Positions 1-5,902 of a stretch of DNA of 9,217 nucleotides are shown in pieces; within the stretch, counting starts at the first letter, position 1; every line of letters begins with the position of its first letter. Source of the DNA: an uncultured Clostridia bacterium. GTDB lineage: Bacteria > Bacillota > Clostridia > TANB77 > CAG-508. The stretch is taken from assembly GCA_934167365.1 (NCBI GenBank), contig CAKPKU010000062.1, forward strand, positions 1 through 9,217. Reading direction: 5' to 3'. The position numbers and the translations under genes were made by a program. The notes beneath the pieces are model-generated. The model was not told the DNA's origin, ran no database searches, and saw only the letters and a program-made list of their open reading frames with translations.

Positions 1-46
1 GAATCGTTATTTGCAATATAGGTGCTCAAAGTATTTATTTTAAATA

Positions 47-59
47 ATTTGTGACAAAT
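47..59. repeat. Short dyad upstream of the 212-751 gene
   Basis: ATTTGT and ACAAAT form a perfect 6-bp inverted repeat around a single central G. It lies about 50 nt upstream of the predicted -35 box of the plus-strand gene. A second small dyad with similar half-sites, TACAA-T-TTGTA, lies at 72-82, about 24 nt away centre to centre. Such pairs can be operator sites, but short AT-rich dyads also arise by chance, so this is only a candidate. Confidence 0.25.
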
Positions 60-106
60 GATTGACTAACCTACAATTTGTAATCATATATTTTTTTCTA
101 TTGCTC

Positions 107-135
107 TTGATTTATTATGTGAATTATGATAAAAT
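107..135 (+). promoter_or_regulatory. Sigma-A-like promoter for the 212-751 gene
   Basis: TTGATT at 107-112 and TAAAAT at 130-135 are separated by exactly 17 nt. A TG one base before the -10 hexamer makes it an extended -10 promoter. The predicted transcription start is near 142, giving a leader of about 70 nt before the ATG at 212. It is the best promoter match in the upstream region. Confidence 0.6.
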
Positions 136-144
136 ATTTTCACT

Positions 145-164
145 TTAGTAGTTATATCTACTAA
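145..164. promoter_or_regulatory. Inverted repeat at the predicted transcription start
   Basis: TTAGTAG (145-151) and CTACTAA (158-164) form a perfect 7-bp inverted repeat with a 6-nt spacer, starting a few bases after the predicted transcription start. The position suits a repressor operator or a stabilising hairpin at the 5' end of the mRNA. The sequence alone cannot tell these apart, and no regulator gene lies next to it in the window. Confidence 0.4.
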
Positions 165-211
165 TTTTGTATGTACTATAAGCCTACTTTCTAATTAGAG
201 GAGGAATTGTT

Positions 212-751
212 ATGAACAAGTTTGAAGTTATTCTTGAAACGCATCACGAAAAGACCTATAAATCTATTGGTTGTAAAAATACAATAATAGTTACTTTGAT
301 AGAAATGGGTCATTTCTTAAATGACTTTTTTACAAATCCAACAAACTTAAATGATTTCCCTATATGTTGGAAATTACAACGAATTCAATTTAATCAGTTT
401 GAAATTGAATTTGCTTACGACATAAGCGGAAAACCCTTTAGGATTCAAATAACGGATACGTCGAAGAGCGAACTCTTAAGGCGAGTAATTGTTTTTGATA
501 AGGCTAATAGTAGCCCTATGGATAAAATCATATATCGAGATGGCACAGTGACATCGATATTCATCTACTCACCAGAAAAACAGTGCTTTACTGATATTAA
601 TACAGCAAGCATTAATTTAGATACCAAAGCTTGCAAAATTTTAAAATTTAATAAGGATGATTTATACCGTTTTGCTTTACCAAAATACAATTCGGTTACA
701 CGATCCTTATTCCTTATTAATATTAATGATATTTTTGGTTTGACACTTTAA
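212..751 (+). CDS. Hypothetical protein, 179 aa, possibly acquired
   Basis: I do not recognise this protein. It is a predicted soluble cytoplasmic protein of mixed alpha/beta character, with no signal peptide, membrane segment, helix-turn-helix or nucleotide-binding motif that I can see. The start is well supported: AGGAGG at 199-204 sits 7 nt before the ATG, and a promoter lies at 107-135. A strong terminator follows 15 nt after the stop, so it is a complete single-gene transcription unit, and it is the only plus-strand gene here. Its codon use differs from its neighbours: the seven arginines are CGA four times, AGG twice and CGT once, with no AGA, whereas remA and the start of the sigma gene use AGA almost throughout. 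TCG and ACG codons are also common. I infer possible horizontal acquisition. That it is a gene is likely; its function is unknown. Confidence 0.8.
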   Translation: MNKFEVILETHHEKTYKSIGCKNTIIVTLIEMGHFLNDFFTNPTNLNDFPICWKLQRIQFNQFEIEFAYDISGKPFRIQITDTSKSELLRRVIVFDKANSSPMDKIIYRDGTVTSIFIYSPEKQCFTDINTASINLDTKACKILKFNKDDLYRFALPKYNSVTRSLFLININDIFGLTL

Positions 752-766
752 ATATCAATAATAATT

Positions 767-795
767 GGTCTGATAGAAATATTAGACCTTTTTTT
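767..795 (+). terminator. Intrinsic terminator of the 212-751 gene
   Basis: GGTCTGATA (767-775) pairs with TATTAGACC (780-788), eight Watson-Crick pairs and one G-U, around a GAAA tetraloop. Seven T residues follow directly. This is a textbook intrinsic terminator, placed 15 nt after the stop codon. Confidence 0.9.
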
Positions 796-827
796 ATTAC
801 TTATTTATGATATTACAATTAATAAAT

Positions 828-861
828 AAAAACTCAATTTAAATGCATAAATTGAGTTTTT
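828..861. terminator. Bidirectional terminator between convergent genes
   Basis: A perfect 14-bp inverted repeat with a 6-nt loop (842-847). The arms carry A-runs and T-runs at their outer ends, so on the minus strand the stem runs into TTTTTATTTATT and on the plus strand into TTTTTATTTT. It lies between the plus-strand gene ending at 751 and the minus-strand gene ending at 879. Its main job is probably to end the 879-1901 transcript, with backup for the other direction. Confidence 0.8.
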
Positions 862-878
862 ATTTTAGTATATAATTT

Positions 879-1901
879 TTATTTCACACTTGTAAGATCT
901 ACTGCTTCGCCTAAAGTATTTTCACCTTTTCCAGTTTTCATATCTATTGTATACCAATCTGATGTAGAATTATGATCACCTAAATTATCATATAATTGTA
1001 TTTGTAATTTACCATCTGATTGTACTTCGGATGCTACATTTCCTGGTCTATATCCTGTCTTTTTTTCATAATAATTTAAAGCCATTTTTTCAAGCTCTTC
1101 TTGTGTGTATGTTTTAGTAGCATCATTATTATTGTTATTATTAGTAGTGCTATTATTAGTATTTTTATCAATATTTGCACCTCTTTCATGTGAAATAAAT
1201 ACATAGTTATTTCCGTTCTTTTTTAATGTTACAGTATCATATCCATCTGTATATATTGTTATTACATATTTTCCGTCTGAAGTTTTTGTTCCACCTACAC
1301 ATTTAATATCTATATTCCATGCATCGCCAGCTTCTGTATAGTAAGCATCGTATTTTTCTAGATAAATCCAATTTAATCTAGATTTTAAATCAGTTAGATT
1401 TTCTCCTGTTTTTTCTAAATAAAATTGCTCTGCTTGTTTAGTTGTTATTTTTTTCATATCTGTTGTACCAGATCCACCTTTTTCTATATATGAATTTATT
1501 TCTGTCTTTGTAATCTTATTTTCTTCTCCTGTCCAAAAATTTGTCATAAATGCCATATTTAAATTGATTTCACTTGGTTTTGAATATAAATTATCTGTAA
1601 GTACAAAACCATTATTTTCTGATTTGTTCAAAAATGTCTCTATTTCCTTTAGCTCTGCTGTTGTAAGAAGTGTTGTTTCAGTACTTGTAGTTTCCTTTTT
1701 TTCTGAAGTTTCATTTTTTACGTTTGAATCTGATGAGTTAGTTATCTTTGCCGAATTACTTGAATCCTCATTTACTACTGCTTTATTGGTGTTTTGTTTT
1801 TCCTCACCATTTAACTTAATAATAAAATATCCTCCTACACCCAATATAGCTATTATTAATACAATAAGTAATGCTATTATAATTTTACTTGATTTTTTCA
1901 T
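879..1901 (-). CDS. Membrane-anchored extracellular protein, two domains, 340 aa
   Basis: I cannot assign a known function. Residues 1-5 are basic and 6-30 form one hydrophobic helix. There is no lipobox cysteine, so this looks like an uncleaved signal anchor with the rest outside the cell. Residues 31-80 are a Ser/Thr/Asn/Glu-rich linker. A first globular region spans roughly 82-240, a second linker with six consecutive Asn (254-259) follows, and a small C-terminal domain covers about 264-340. That domain has the pattern YTQEELEKMALNYYEKKTGY, then a charged strand region, then DWYTIDMKTGKG, a pattern I associate with small domains of Bacillota surface proteins. The start has an AAAGGGG ribosome site. 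The gene lies downstream of the anti-sigma gene in the same direction, with no visible terminator between, and has an ECF-type promoter (2015-2042) and a sigma-A-like one (1932-1960). I infer it is an effector or sensor of the sigma system. Confidence 0.85.
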   Translation of the reverse strand: MKKSSKIIIALLIVLIIAILGVGGYFIIKLNGEEKQNTNKAVVNEDSSNSAKITNSSDSNVKNETSEKKETTSTETTLLTTAELKEIETFLNKSENNGFVLTDNLYSKPSEINLNMAFMTNFWTGEENKITKTEINSYIEKGGSGTTDMKKITTKQAEQFYLEKTGENLTDLKSRLNWIYLEKYDAYYTEAGDAWNIDIKCVGGTKTSDGKYVITIYTDGYDTVTLKKNGNNYVFISHERGANIDKNTNNSTTNNNNNNDATKTYTQEELEKMALNYYEKKTGYRPGNVASEVQSDGKLQIQLYDNLGDHNSTSDWYTIDMKTGKGENTLGEAVDLTSVK

Positions 1902-1931
1902 TTTTTTTCCCCTTTCTTTAGTTATATTCTT

Positions 1932-1960
1932 ATTTTAATATAACTTTTTTTCATAATCAA
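1932..1960 (-). promoter_or_regulatory. Candidate sigma-A promoter for the 879-1901 gene
   Basis: On the minus strand TTGATT (1960-1955) and TAAAAT (1937-1932) are separated by 17 nt. The predicted start near 1925 would give a leader of about 24 nt. In DNA this AT-rich such a match can occur by chance. If real, it would give basal expression alongside the upstream ECF promoter. Confidence 0.4.
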
Positions 1961-2014
1961 TATTATTTTGCCTACTTTTTTAAATTTAAGTATTAAATTT
2001 ACTGTGTTATTATA

Positions 2015-2042
2015 TATACGATTTAAATATACCAAAAGTTGA
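2015..2042 (-). promoter_or_regulatory. Putative ECF sigma promoter for the 879-1901 gene
   Basis: On the minus strand TCAAC (2042-2038) is followed after 17 nt by CGTATA (2020-2015). The AAC core at -35 and CGT core at -10 are hallmarks of ECF sigma promoters. The element matches the one in front of the ECF sigma gene: TCAACTTTT and AAATCGTATA are identical in both, at identical spacing. Predicted transcription starts near 2008, giving a leader of about 106 nt. Confidence 0.6.
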
Positions 2043-2094
2043 CAAAATTTTATTTTTTTTTATTTTCTAATTACCAAATAATATCTCCACTTAA

Positions 2095-3321
2095 TTATTT
2101 ATATATATAAACACCATATTCATCTACATAACAATTATCTATATCTTCATCATCTATTAAAATAGATACACCATTTGATTTAAGAGCAAACTCTCCAGTT
2201 TTAAAATAATCAATATAATCTTTGTTACGTTTCTGTATTTCCTCAACAGATATTTTAGGTTTATCTTCTAAATATACTTCGTACGTATAATCATCATTAC
2301 TATTATTATCAATTACTAAATTTGTTTCAATGAAAATTGATGTACATTTTCCATCTTTATATTCTGATGTTCCTATAATATCTTTTTTTGAAATTATTTT
2401 TATTTCATTTCCTGATGAGTCTTTTACTCTAATATTTATTCTTTGAATATCATTTATAGAATCTATATCAATATTGTCTTCCACAATATATAAAGAAATG
2501 GCGTTAGCAAATTTGTTTCTAATTACTGGTCCTATACTTATATTTACATTATTGTAAGAAATCTTCTTGAAATCCTCTTGAGTGTATTCTGCAAGGTCAT
2601 GTATTTCCAAATTTTCTGGTTTATTCAAACTAAAATGAAATTTGCATGGTGATTCACTTATTTGATTATCTATTATTTTTCCATTTTCAAAAAATCCTTC
2701 ATACTCTATTGAACATTTAATTGTATCATCTGAATAAAACATATCATCCCAAACTGTATTTAAAGCTAATTCATAAGCTTCAATTGAATAATATTTAAAT
2801 ATTCTATATCCACCTTCTATTTTACCAATAGCATCATATTCCTCAAAACCCAACTCCTCTTTTGTTGTATAATATATTCCTTGTGATGGTTTATATAATT
2901 CAATTAATTTAGTTTTTAAACTAAATTTATCAATATCTAAATTTAAATCTGTTTTTAAATCTATTTGAAGTACTAAATTTGTGCTGTCAACTGCTGCTGA
3001 TTTTAAAGTTGCTTGTATACCCTGTGTAGTAAACTGATTTTTAACACCATTTTCATCTGTTATAACCTGCTCATTTTCTTCATATTTTTTACTTATATTA
3101 ATTCCTAATTTTTCTAATATCTCTGTATTTCCTGTAACAGATATATAGGCACCCACACTCCCCACTGAGATTGTTATTGCTGCTGCTGTGGCTGCTACAA
3201 TTTTTTTTGCTTTACTTCCATTTTTTATTTTATTATAATTTTTTATGTTAGTGATAGTTCTAGATATTAGCTCTTCACTTGCATAAATTTGATTCATGTC
3301 TTTAATATATAAATCTCTCAT
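2095..3321 (-). CDS. Putative transmembrane anti-sigma factor, DUF4179 type
   Basis: Likely the membrane anti-sigma factor that holds the upstream ECF sigma factor inactive until an envelope signal arrives. Residues 1-38 are a short cytoplasmic segment with the pattern IYASEELISRTITNIKN, typical of these clostridial anti-sigma proteins. One membrane helix spans about 39-62. The remaining 345 or so residues are extracellular and beta-rich, with the DUF4179 region first. The part from about 240 to 355 resembles the DUF5643 domain that often accompanies DUF4179. No zinc-binding HxxxCxxC motif is present, so it is not a ZAS-type anti-sigma factor. The gene starts at the base after the sigma stop codon, and its ribosome site lies in the last sigma codons, so the two are probably translationally coupled. 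The assignment rests on gene order and domain pattern; the signal sensed is unknown. Confidence 0.82.
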   Translation of the reverse strand: MRDLYIKDMNQIYASEELISRTITNIKNYNKIKNGSKAKKIVAATAAAITISVGSVGAYISVTGNTEILEKLGINISKKYEENEQVITDENGVKNQFTTQGIQATLKSAAVDSTNLVLQIDLKTDLNLDIDKFSLKTKLIELYKPSQGIYYTTKEELGFEEYDAIGKIEGGYRIFKYYSIEAYELALNTVWDDMFYSDDTIKCSIEYEGFFENGKIIDNQISESPCKFHFSLNKPENLEIHDLAEYTQEDFKKISYNNVNISIGPVIRNKFANAISLYIVEDNIDIDSINDIQRINIRVKDSSGNEIKIISKKDIIGTSEYKDGKCTSIFIETNLVIDNNSNDDYTYEVYLEDKPKISVEEIQKRNKDYIDYFKTGEFALKSNGVSILIDDEDIDNCYVDEYGVYIYK

Positions 3322-3789
3322 CTAAAACTCCTCCTTTAACCTTTCTTTTAACAAATCTCGCGCCCTTACCAGTTGCGACTTTATAGTTGATTCATTAATT
3401 TCTAATATAGATGCAATTTCTGATATTTTATACCCCTCATAATAGAACAAATAAATTATAGCTCTATATTTTTCAGGTAATTTCATAACTTCTTCTGTTA
3501 CATAGCTAAAATTTTCTGATGTCTTTGCTTGAATATTTTCATCCAGCTCATTTTTATTTTTATTAGAGCTTCTTTTAAGAAAATCTAAACATTGATTTTT
3601 TGTAACTCTTATAATCCATGCTTTTTCATGATCTTCATTCATAAATTTTATATTATTTGAACATATTTTCATAAATACCTCTTGAAAAATATCTTCTGTA
3701 TCTGACTCATTTTTCAAGATTGTAAAAGCCACTCTATATACTAAATTAGCATATTTTCTAACTATATTTTCTATGTCTTTATTTCTCAT
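3322..3789 (-). CDS. ECF-family RNA polymerase sigma factor
   Basis: A 155-residue extracytoplasmic-function sigma factor with the minimal two-domain layout. Region sigma-2 covers about 8-74: DTEDIFQEVFMKI is the core-RNA-polymerase-binding segment, and EKAWIIRVTKNQCLDFLKR is the -10 recognition and melting segment. Region sigma-4 covers about 100-152: LPEKYRAIIYLFYYEGYKIS leads into a helix-turn-helix (EIASILEINESTIKSQLVRA) that reads the -35 box. Regions 1 and 3 are absent, as expected. The length is slightly short but normal for the family. AAAGGAGG lies just before the ATG. It is the first gene of a unit with its anti-sigma factor, and the promoter-like element at 3808-3838 suggests autoregulation. 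The exact ECF subgroup cannot be set by eye. Confidence 0.95.
   Translation of the reverse strand: MRNKDIENIVRKYANLVYRVAFTILKNESDTEDIFQEVFMKICSNNIKFMNEDHEKAWIIRVTKNQCLDFLKRSSNKNKNELDENIQAKTSENFSYVTEEVMKLPEKYRAIIYLFYYEGYKISEIASILEINESTIKSQLVRARDLLKERLKEEF
3328..3337 (-). promoter_or_regulatory. Ribosome binding site of the anti-sigma gene, inside the sigma gene
   Basis: AAAGGAGGAG overlaps the final Lys-Glu-Glu codons of the sigma gene. The GGAGG core is 8 nt from the anti-sigma ATG, which itself follows the sigma TAG directly. This fixes the anti-sigma start and points to coupled synthesis of the two partners at a set ratio. Confidence 0.85.
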
Positions 3790-3807
3790 TTATTTCCTCC
3801 TTTGATT

Positions 3808-3838
3808 ATTATACGATTTCTTGTAAAAAAAAGTTGAA
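3808..3838 (-). promoter_or_regulatory. Putative autoregulatory ECF promoter of the sigma operon
   Basis: On the minus strand TTCAAC (3838-3833) and CGTATAAT (3815-3808) are separated by 17 nt. The same pair with the same spacing occurs upstream of the 879-1901 gene. One caution: transcription would begin near 3801, at the ribosome site itself, leaving a leader of only about 12 nt. Confidence 0.6.
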
Positions 3839-3886
3839 TTTTATACGAAAATTTTACACTTTATTAAATATTATCATAAGAGGAAA

Positions 3887-3926
3887 CAAAAAGGAATGTT
3901 TCAGGTTTAATACCATCAACATTCCT
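3887..3926 (-). terminator. Intrinsic terminator after gmk
   Basis: On the minus strand AGGAATGTT (3926-3918) pairs with AACATTCCT (3900-3892). Inside, GGT and ACC can pair around an ATTAA loop, and the stem runs into TTTTT. It lies 17 nt past the gmk stop, closes the housekeeping operon and separates it from the sigma operon. Confidence 0.85.
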
Positions 3927-3943
3927 AATTATTTATTTATTTT

Positions 3944-4519
3944 TTAAAATTCTGGGTTTTCTATTTTTAATTCAGAATTAATTATTTCCATTATTACATT
4001 TATAGATTTTTCTAAATCATTATTTTTTATTACATAATCATACATGCCCATTTTAGATTCTTCATAATCAAATCTATTTAATCGTAGCGTTATTTCTTTG
4101 TAATCTGGTTTTCCCATTCTTTTTTCTAGTCTTTTAGCTAATACTTCTTTTGGAACTTTTAAAAATATTGTAACAACTCTTGTGTCATTTCCTAATAATT
4201 TTATTAAGTTAGCTGTTCCATTTACATCTATATCTTTTACTATTACTTTTCCACTTTTTATTTTTTCGTTCATTAGTTTTCTTGATGTTCCGTAATAGTG
4301 TTCATGATGTACATTGTATTCATAAAATTCATTATTTTCAATCATTTTTTCAAATTCTTCTTTTGAAACGAAGTTATAAACTTCTCCATTTTTTTCACCT
4401 TCACGAGGTAATCTATCTGTATATGATGGTAATGATTCTACATTATCCATTCTAGCTATTAGTGCTTTTTTTATTGTATCTTTTCCTGCTCCTGAAACTC
4501 CAGATAATACAACTAACAT
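3944..4519 (-). CDS. gmk: Guanylate kinase
   Basis: Phosphorylates GMP to GDP with ATP, an essential step towards GTP and dGTP, in the cytoplasm. The P-loop is GVSGAGKDT at residues 7-15. The GMP-binding segment SYTDRLPREGEKNGEVYNF keeps the Ser, both Arg and the Tyr that contact GMP in known guanylate kinases. NEF, HYYGT and DIDVNG supply the remaining GMP-site residues, and YDYVIKNNDLE is the usual C-terminal motif. Two details are less usual: Pro in the common GPSG is Val, and the second Thr of the usual STTR-like motif is Asp. At 191 residues it is slightly shorter than most. The ATG lies inside the last codons of rpoZ (7-nt overlap), with AAAGGTGG as ribosome site within rpoZ, implying coupling. 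In Bacillota this enzyme is a known target of (p)ppGpp inhibition. Confidence 0.93.
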   Translation of the reverse strand: MLVVLSGVSGAGKDTIKKALIARMDNVESLPSYTDRLPREGEKNGEVYNFVSKEEFEKMIENNEFYEYNVHHEHYYGTSRKLMNEKIKSGKVIVKDIDVNGTANLIKLLGNDTRVVTIFLKVPKEVLAKRLEKRMGKPDYKEITLRLNRFDYEESKMGMYDYVIKNNDLEKSINVIMEIINSELKIENPEF

Positions 4520-4701
4520 ATTTCCACCTTTCCAGCTGCAATTTCTTCTGCAGCTATTGTTACAGGTGATTCTTCTAAAGTTGCAACTAGTGGTTCACTT
4601 CCACTTGCAAGCTTTCTTGCTCTTTTTGAAGTAGCTATAACTAATTCAAATCTGTTTTTTGATTTTTTTAATAATTCGGCAACACTTGGTTTTACCATCA
4701 T
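4513..4701 (-). CDS. rpoZ: RNA polymerase omega subunit
   Basis: Small subunit that helps assemble and stabilise core RNA polymerase by clamping the beta-prime subunit. The 62-residue protein carries the family core: KPSVAELLKKSKNRFELVIA, then TSKRARKLASGSEPLV, then the tail PVTIAAEEIAAGKVEI. This matches the short form found in clostridia. The start is the first of two adjacent ATG codons, with AAGG 9 nt upstream; the second ATG, one codon later, is also possible. It sits between remA and gmk, whereas the order I know from Bacillus and many clostridia is remA-gmk-rpoZ. Its stop TAG overlaps the gmk start. Confidence 0.92.
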   Translation of the reverse strand: MMVKPSVAELLKKSKNRFELVIATSKRARKLASGSEPLVATLEESPVTIAAEEIAAGKVEIC

Positions 4702-4731
4702 AATAATCTACCTTCTTTCTAAAAATTTAAT

Positions 4732-4983
4732 TTAAACTTGAACTTCTATTTCTTTATCTAATCTAGATGCTACTGTTTCTGGCTGTATTGCAGATAAAAT
4801 AATATGACCTGAATCCATTATAATTACTGCTCTTGTTTTTCTTCCTGATGTTGCATCTATTATGTTTTTATTTTCTTTTGCTTCTTGTACAATTCTTTTG
4901 ATTGGAGCTGATTCTGGACTTACTATTGCAACTATTCTTGTTGATGCTACAATATTTCCAAAACCTATATTAATTAATTGCAT
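4732..4983 (-). CDS. remA: RemA-family (DUF370) DNA-binding regulator
   Basis: RemA was described in Bacillus subtilis as a DNA-binding activator of biofilm matrix operons, and structural work on the family found a ring-like oligomer. The 83-residue protein shows the whole family signature: INIGFGNIVASTRIVAIVSP at the start, ESAPIKRIVQEAK, then the basic DATSGRKTRAVIIMDSGHII and LSAIQPETVASRL. The basic GRKTR segment matches the region implicated in DNA binding in the family. Spacing is 22 nt after yicC and 30 nt before rpoZ, so it belongs to the same operon. No matrix genes lie in the window, so its targets here are unknown; the linkage with yicC and gmk is widely conserved in Bacillota. Confidence 0.93.
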   Translation of the reverse strand: MQLINIGFGNIVASTRIVAIVSPESAPIKRIVQEAKENKNIIDATSGRKTRAVIIMDSGHIILSAIQPETVASRLDKEIEVQV

Positions 4984-5005
4984 AATTAATCACGTCCTTT
5001 CAAAA

Positions 5006-5884
5006 TTATTCAATATTTTGAATTTGCTCCCTTATATCTTCTAGCTCTGTTTTTATTTCAATTACTAAATTTGTAATTTCTAATTTTACAGATTTTGAAG
5101 CTATTGTGTTTGTTTCTCTATTCATTTCTTGAATAATAAAATCTAGCTTTTTTCCAATTGCTCCTTGCTCTGTGTTTAGCAAGTTTTTAAATTGAATTAT
5201 ATGGCTGTTTAATCGTGTTAGCTCTTCTTCAATTGATGATTTATCTGCATATATTACTGTTTCTTGTGCTAATCTTGTTTCATCAATTATATCTGTTTGT
5301 AATATTTCTTTTATTCTTTCTCTCAATTTTACTACATATTCCTCTATAAGTCCAGTAGTATTTCTAGAAATTTCTAGTACTTTATCATTAATATTGTTTA
5401 TTCTCTTTAATAAATCTTCTTTTATTTTTTCACCTTCTATTTTTCTCATGGCGACAAAATTTTCTATTGCTTTATTTAAACATTGAGATAGCTCTTTTAA
5501 TAAAATATCATCTTCTTGCTCATTAGACTTTAATTGTAGCACATCTGGCATTTTAGCTATTTCTGTAATGTTGATATCATTATTTATTCCTTCATTTTCT
5601 GCTAGCTCTTTTAATTGTTTTATATAAATTTTTGCTAGTTCTTTATTTATAATAACATTTTTTCCTTCGCTTGTATAATTTGAATAATCTACAAATACGT
5701 CAATTTTCCCTCTAGAAACATTTAGAGCAATTGCTTTTTTTATTTCATTTTCATAAAAACTTAAACATCTAGGTATTTTTACATTGATATCACAATATCT
5801 AGAATTAACAGATTTTATTTCAATATTATACAATCTTTCTTCAAATTCTAACTCACTTTTTCCAAAACCTGTCATGCTTTTCAT
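5006..5884 (-). CDS. yicC: YicC/YloC-family endoribonuclease
   Basis: Member of the YicC family; the E. coli YicC and B. subtilis YloC proteins have been reported as metal-dependent endoribonucleases. The 292-residue length is normal. The N-terminal domain opens with the signature MKSMTGFGKSE and continues through IEIKSVNSRYCDINVKIP. The C-terminal domain carries DETRLAQETVIYADKSSIEE and ends in QEMNRETNTIASKS, then IKTELEDIREQIQNIE, the conserved end of the family. Charged helices make up the middle. The start is set by the signature and by AAGGAG 8 nt upstream. Only 18 nt or less separates it from the lysine-rich gene before it, and 22 nt from remA after it. In Bacillus the orthologue (yloC) is likewise followed by remA. 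Confidence 0.93.
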   Translation of the reverse strand: MKSMTGFGKSELEFEERLYNIEIKSVNSRYCDINVKIPRCLSFYENEIKKAIALNVSRGKIDVFVDYSNYTSEGKNVIINKELAKIYIKQLKELAENEGINNDINITEIAKMPDVLQLKSNEQEDDILLKELSQCLNKAIENFVAMRKIEGEKIKEDLLKRINNINDKVLEISRNTTGLIEEYVVKLRERIKEILQTDIIDETRLAQETVIYADKSSIEEELTRLNSHIIQFKNLLNTEQGAIGKKLDFIIQEMNRETNTIASKSVKLEITNLVIEIKTELEDIREQIQNIE

Positions 5885-5902
5885 AAAAAAACTCCTTATT
5901 TT

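Noticed and set aside
1115..1165. Trinucleotide AAT-type repeat as a possible phase-variable tract
   Set aside because: It encodes an in-frame Asn linker; gain or loss of triplets changes only linker length, so it is not an on/off switch.
1564..1938. Plus-strand open frame of 124 codons
   Set aside because: It is antisense to the anchored-protein gene; its composition is explained by the complement of that gene.
1902..2094. Terminator between the anti-sigma gene and the anchored-protein gene
   Set aside because: Only a weak 5-bp AT hairpin can be drawn, without a suitable T-run, so read-through between the two genes is more likely.
3841..3847. A second CGTATAA on the minus strand upstream of the sigma gene, possibly a tandem ECF promoter
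   Set aside because: No AAC-type -35 element lies 15-18 nt upstream; the sequence there is an AT run. It may be a chance repeat.
3848..3885. Possible sigma-A promoter (TTATGA, TAAAAT) upstream of the ECF promoter of the sigma operon
   Set aside because: The -35 match is poor, and such near-matches are frequent in DNA this AT-rich.
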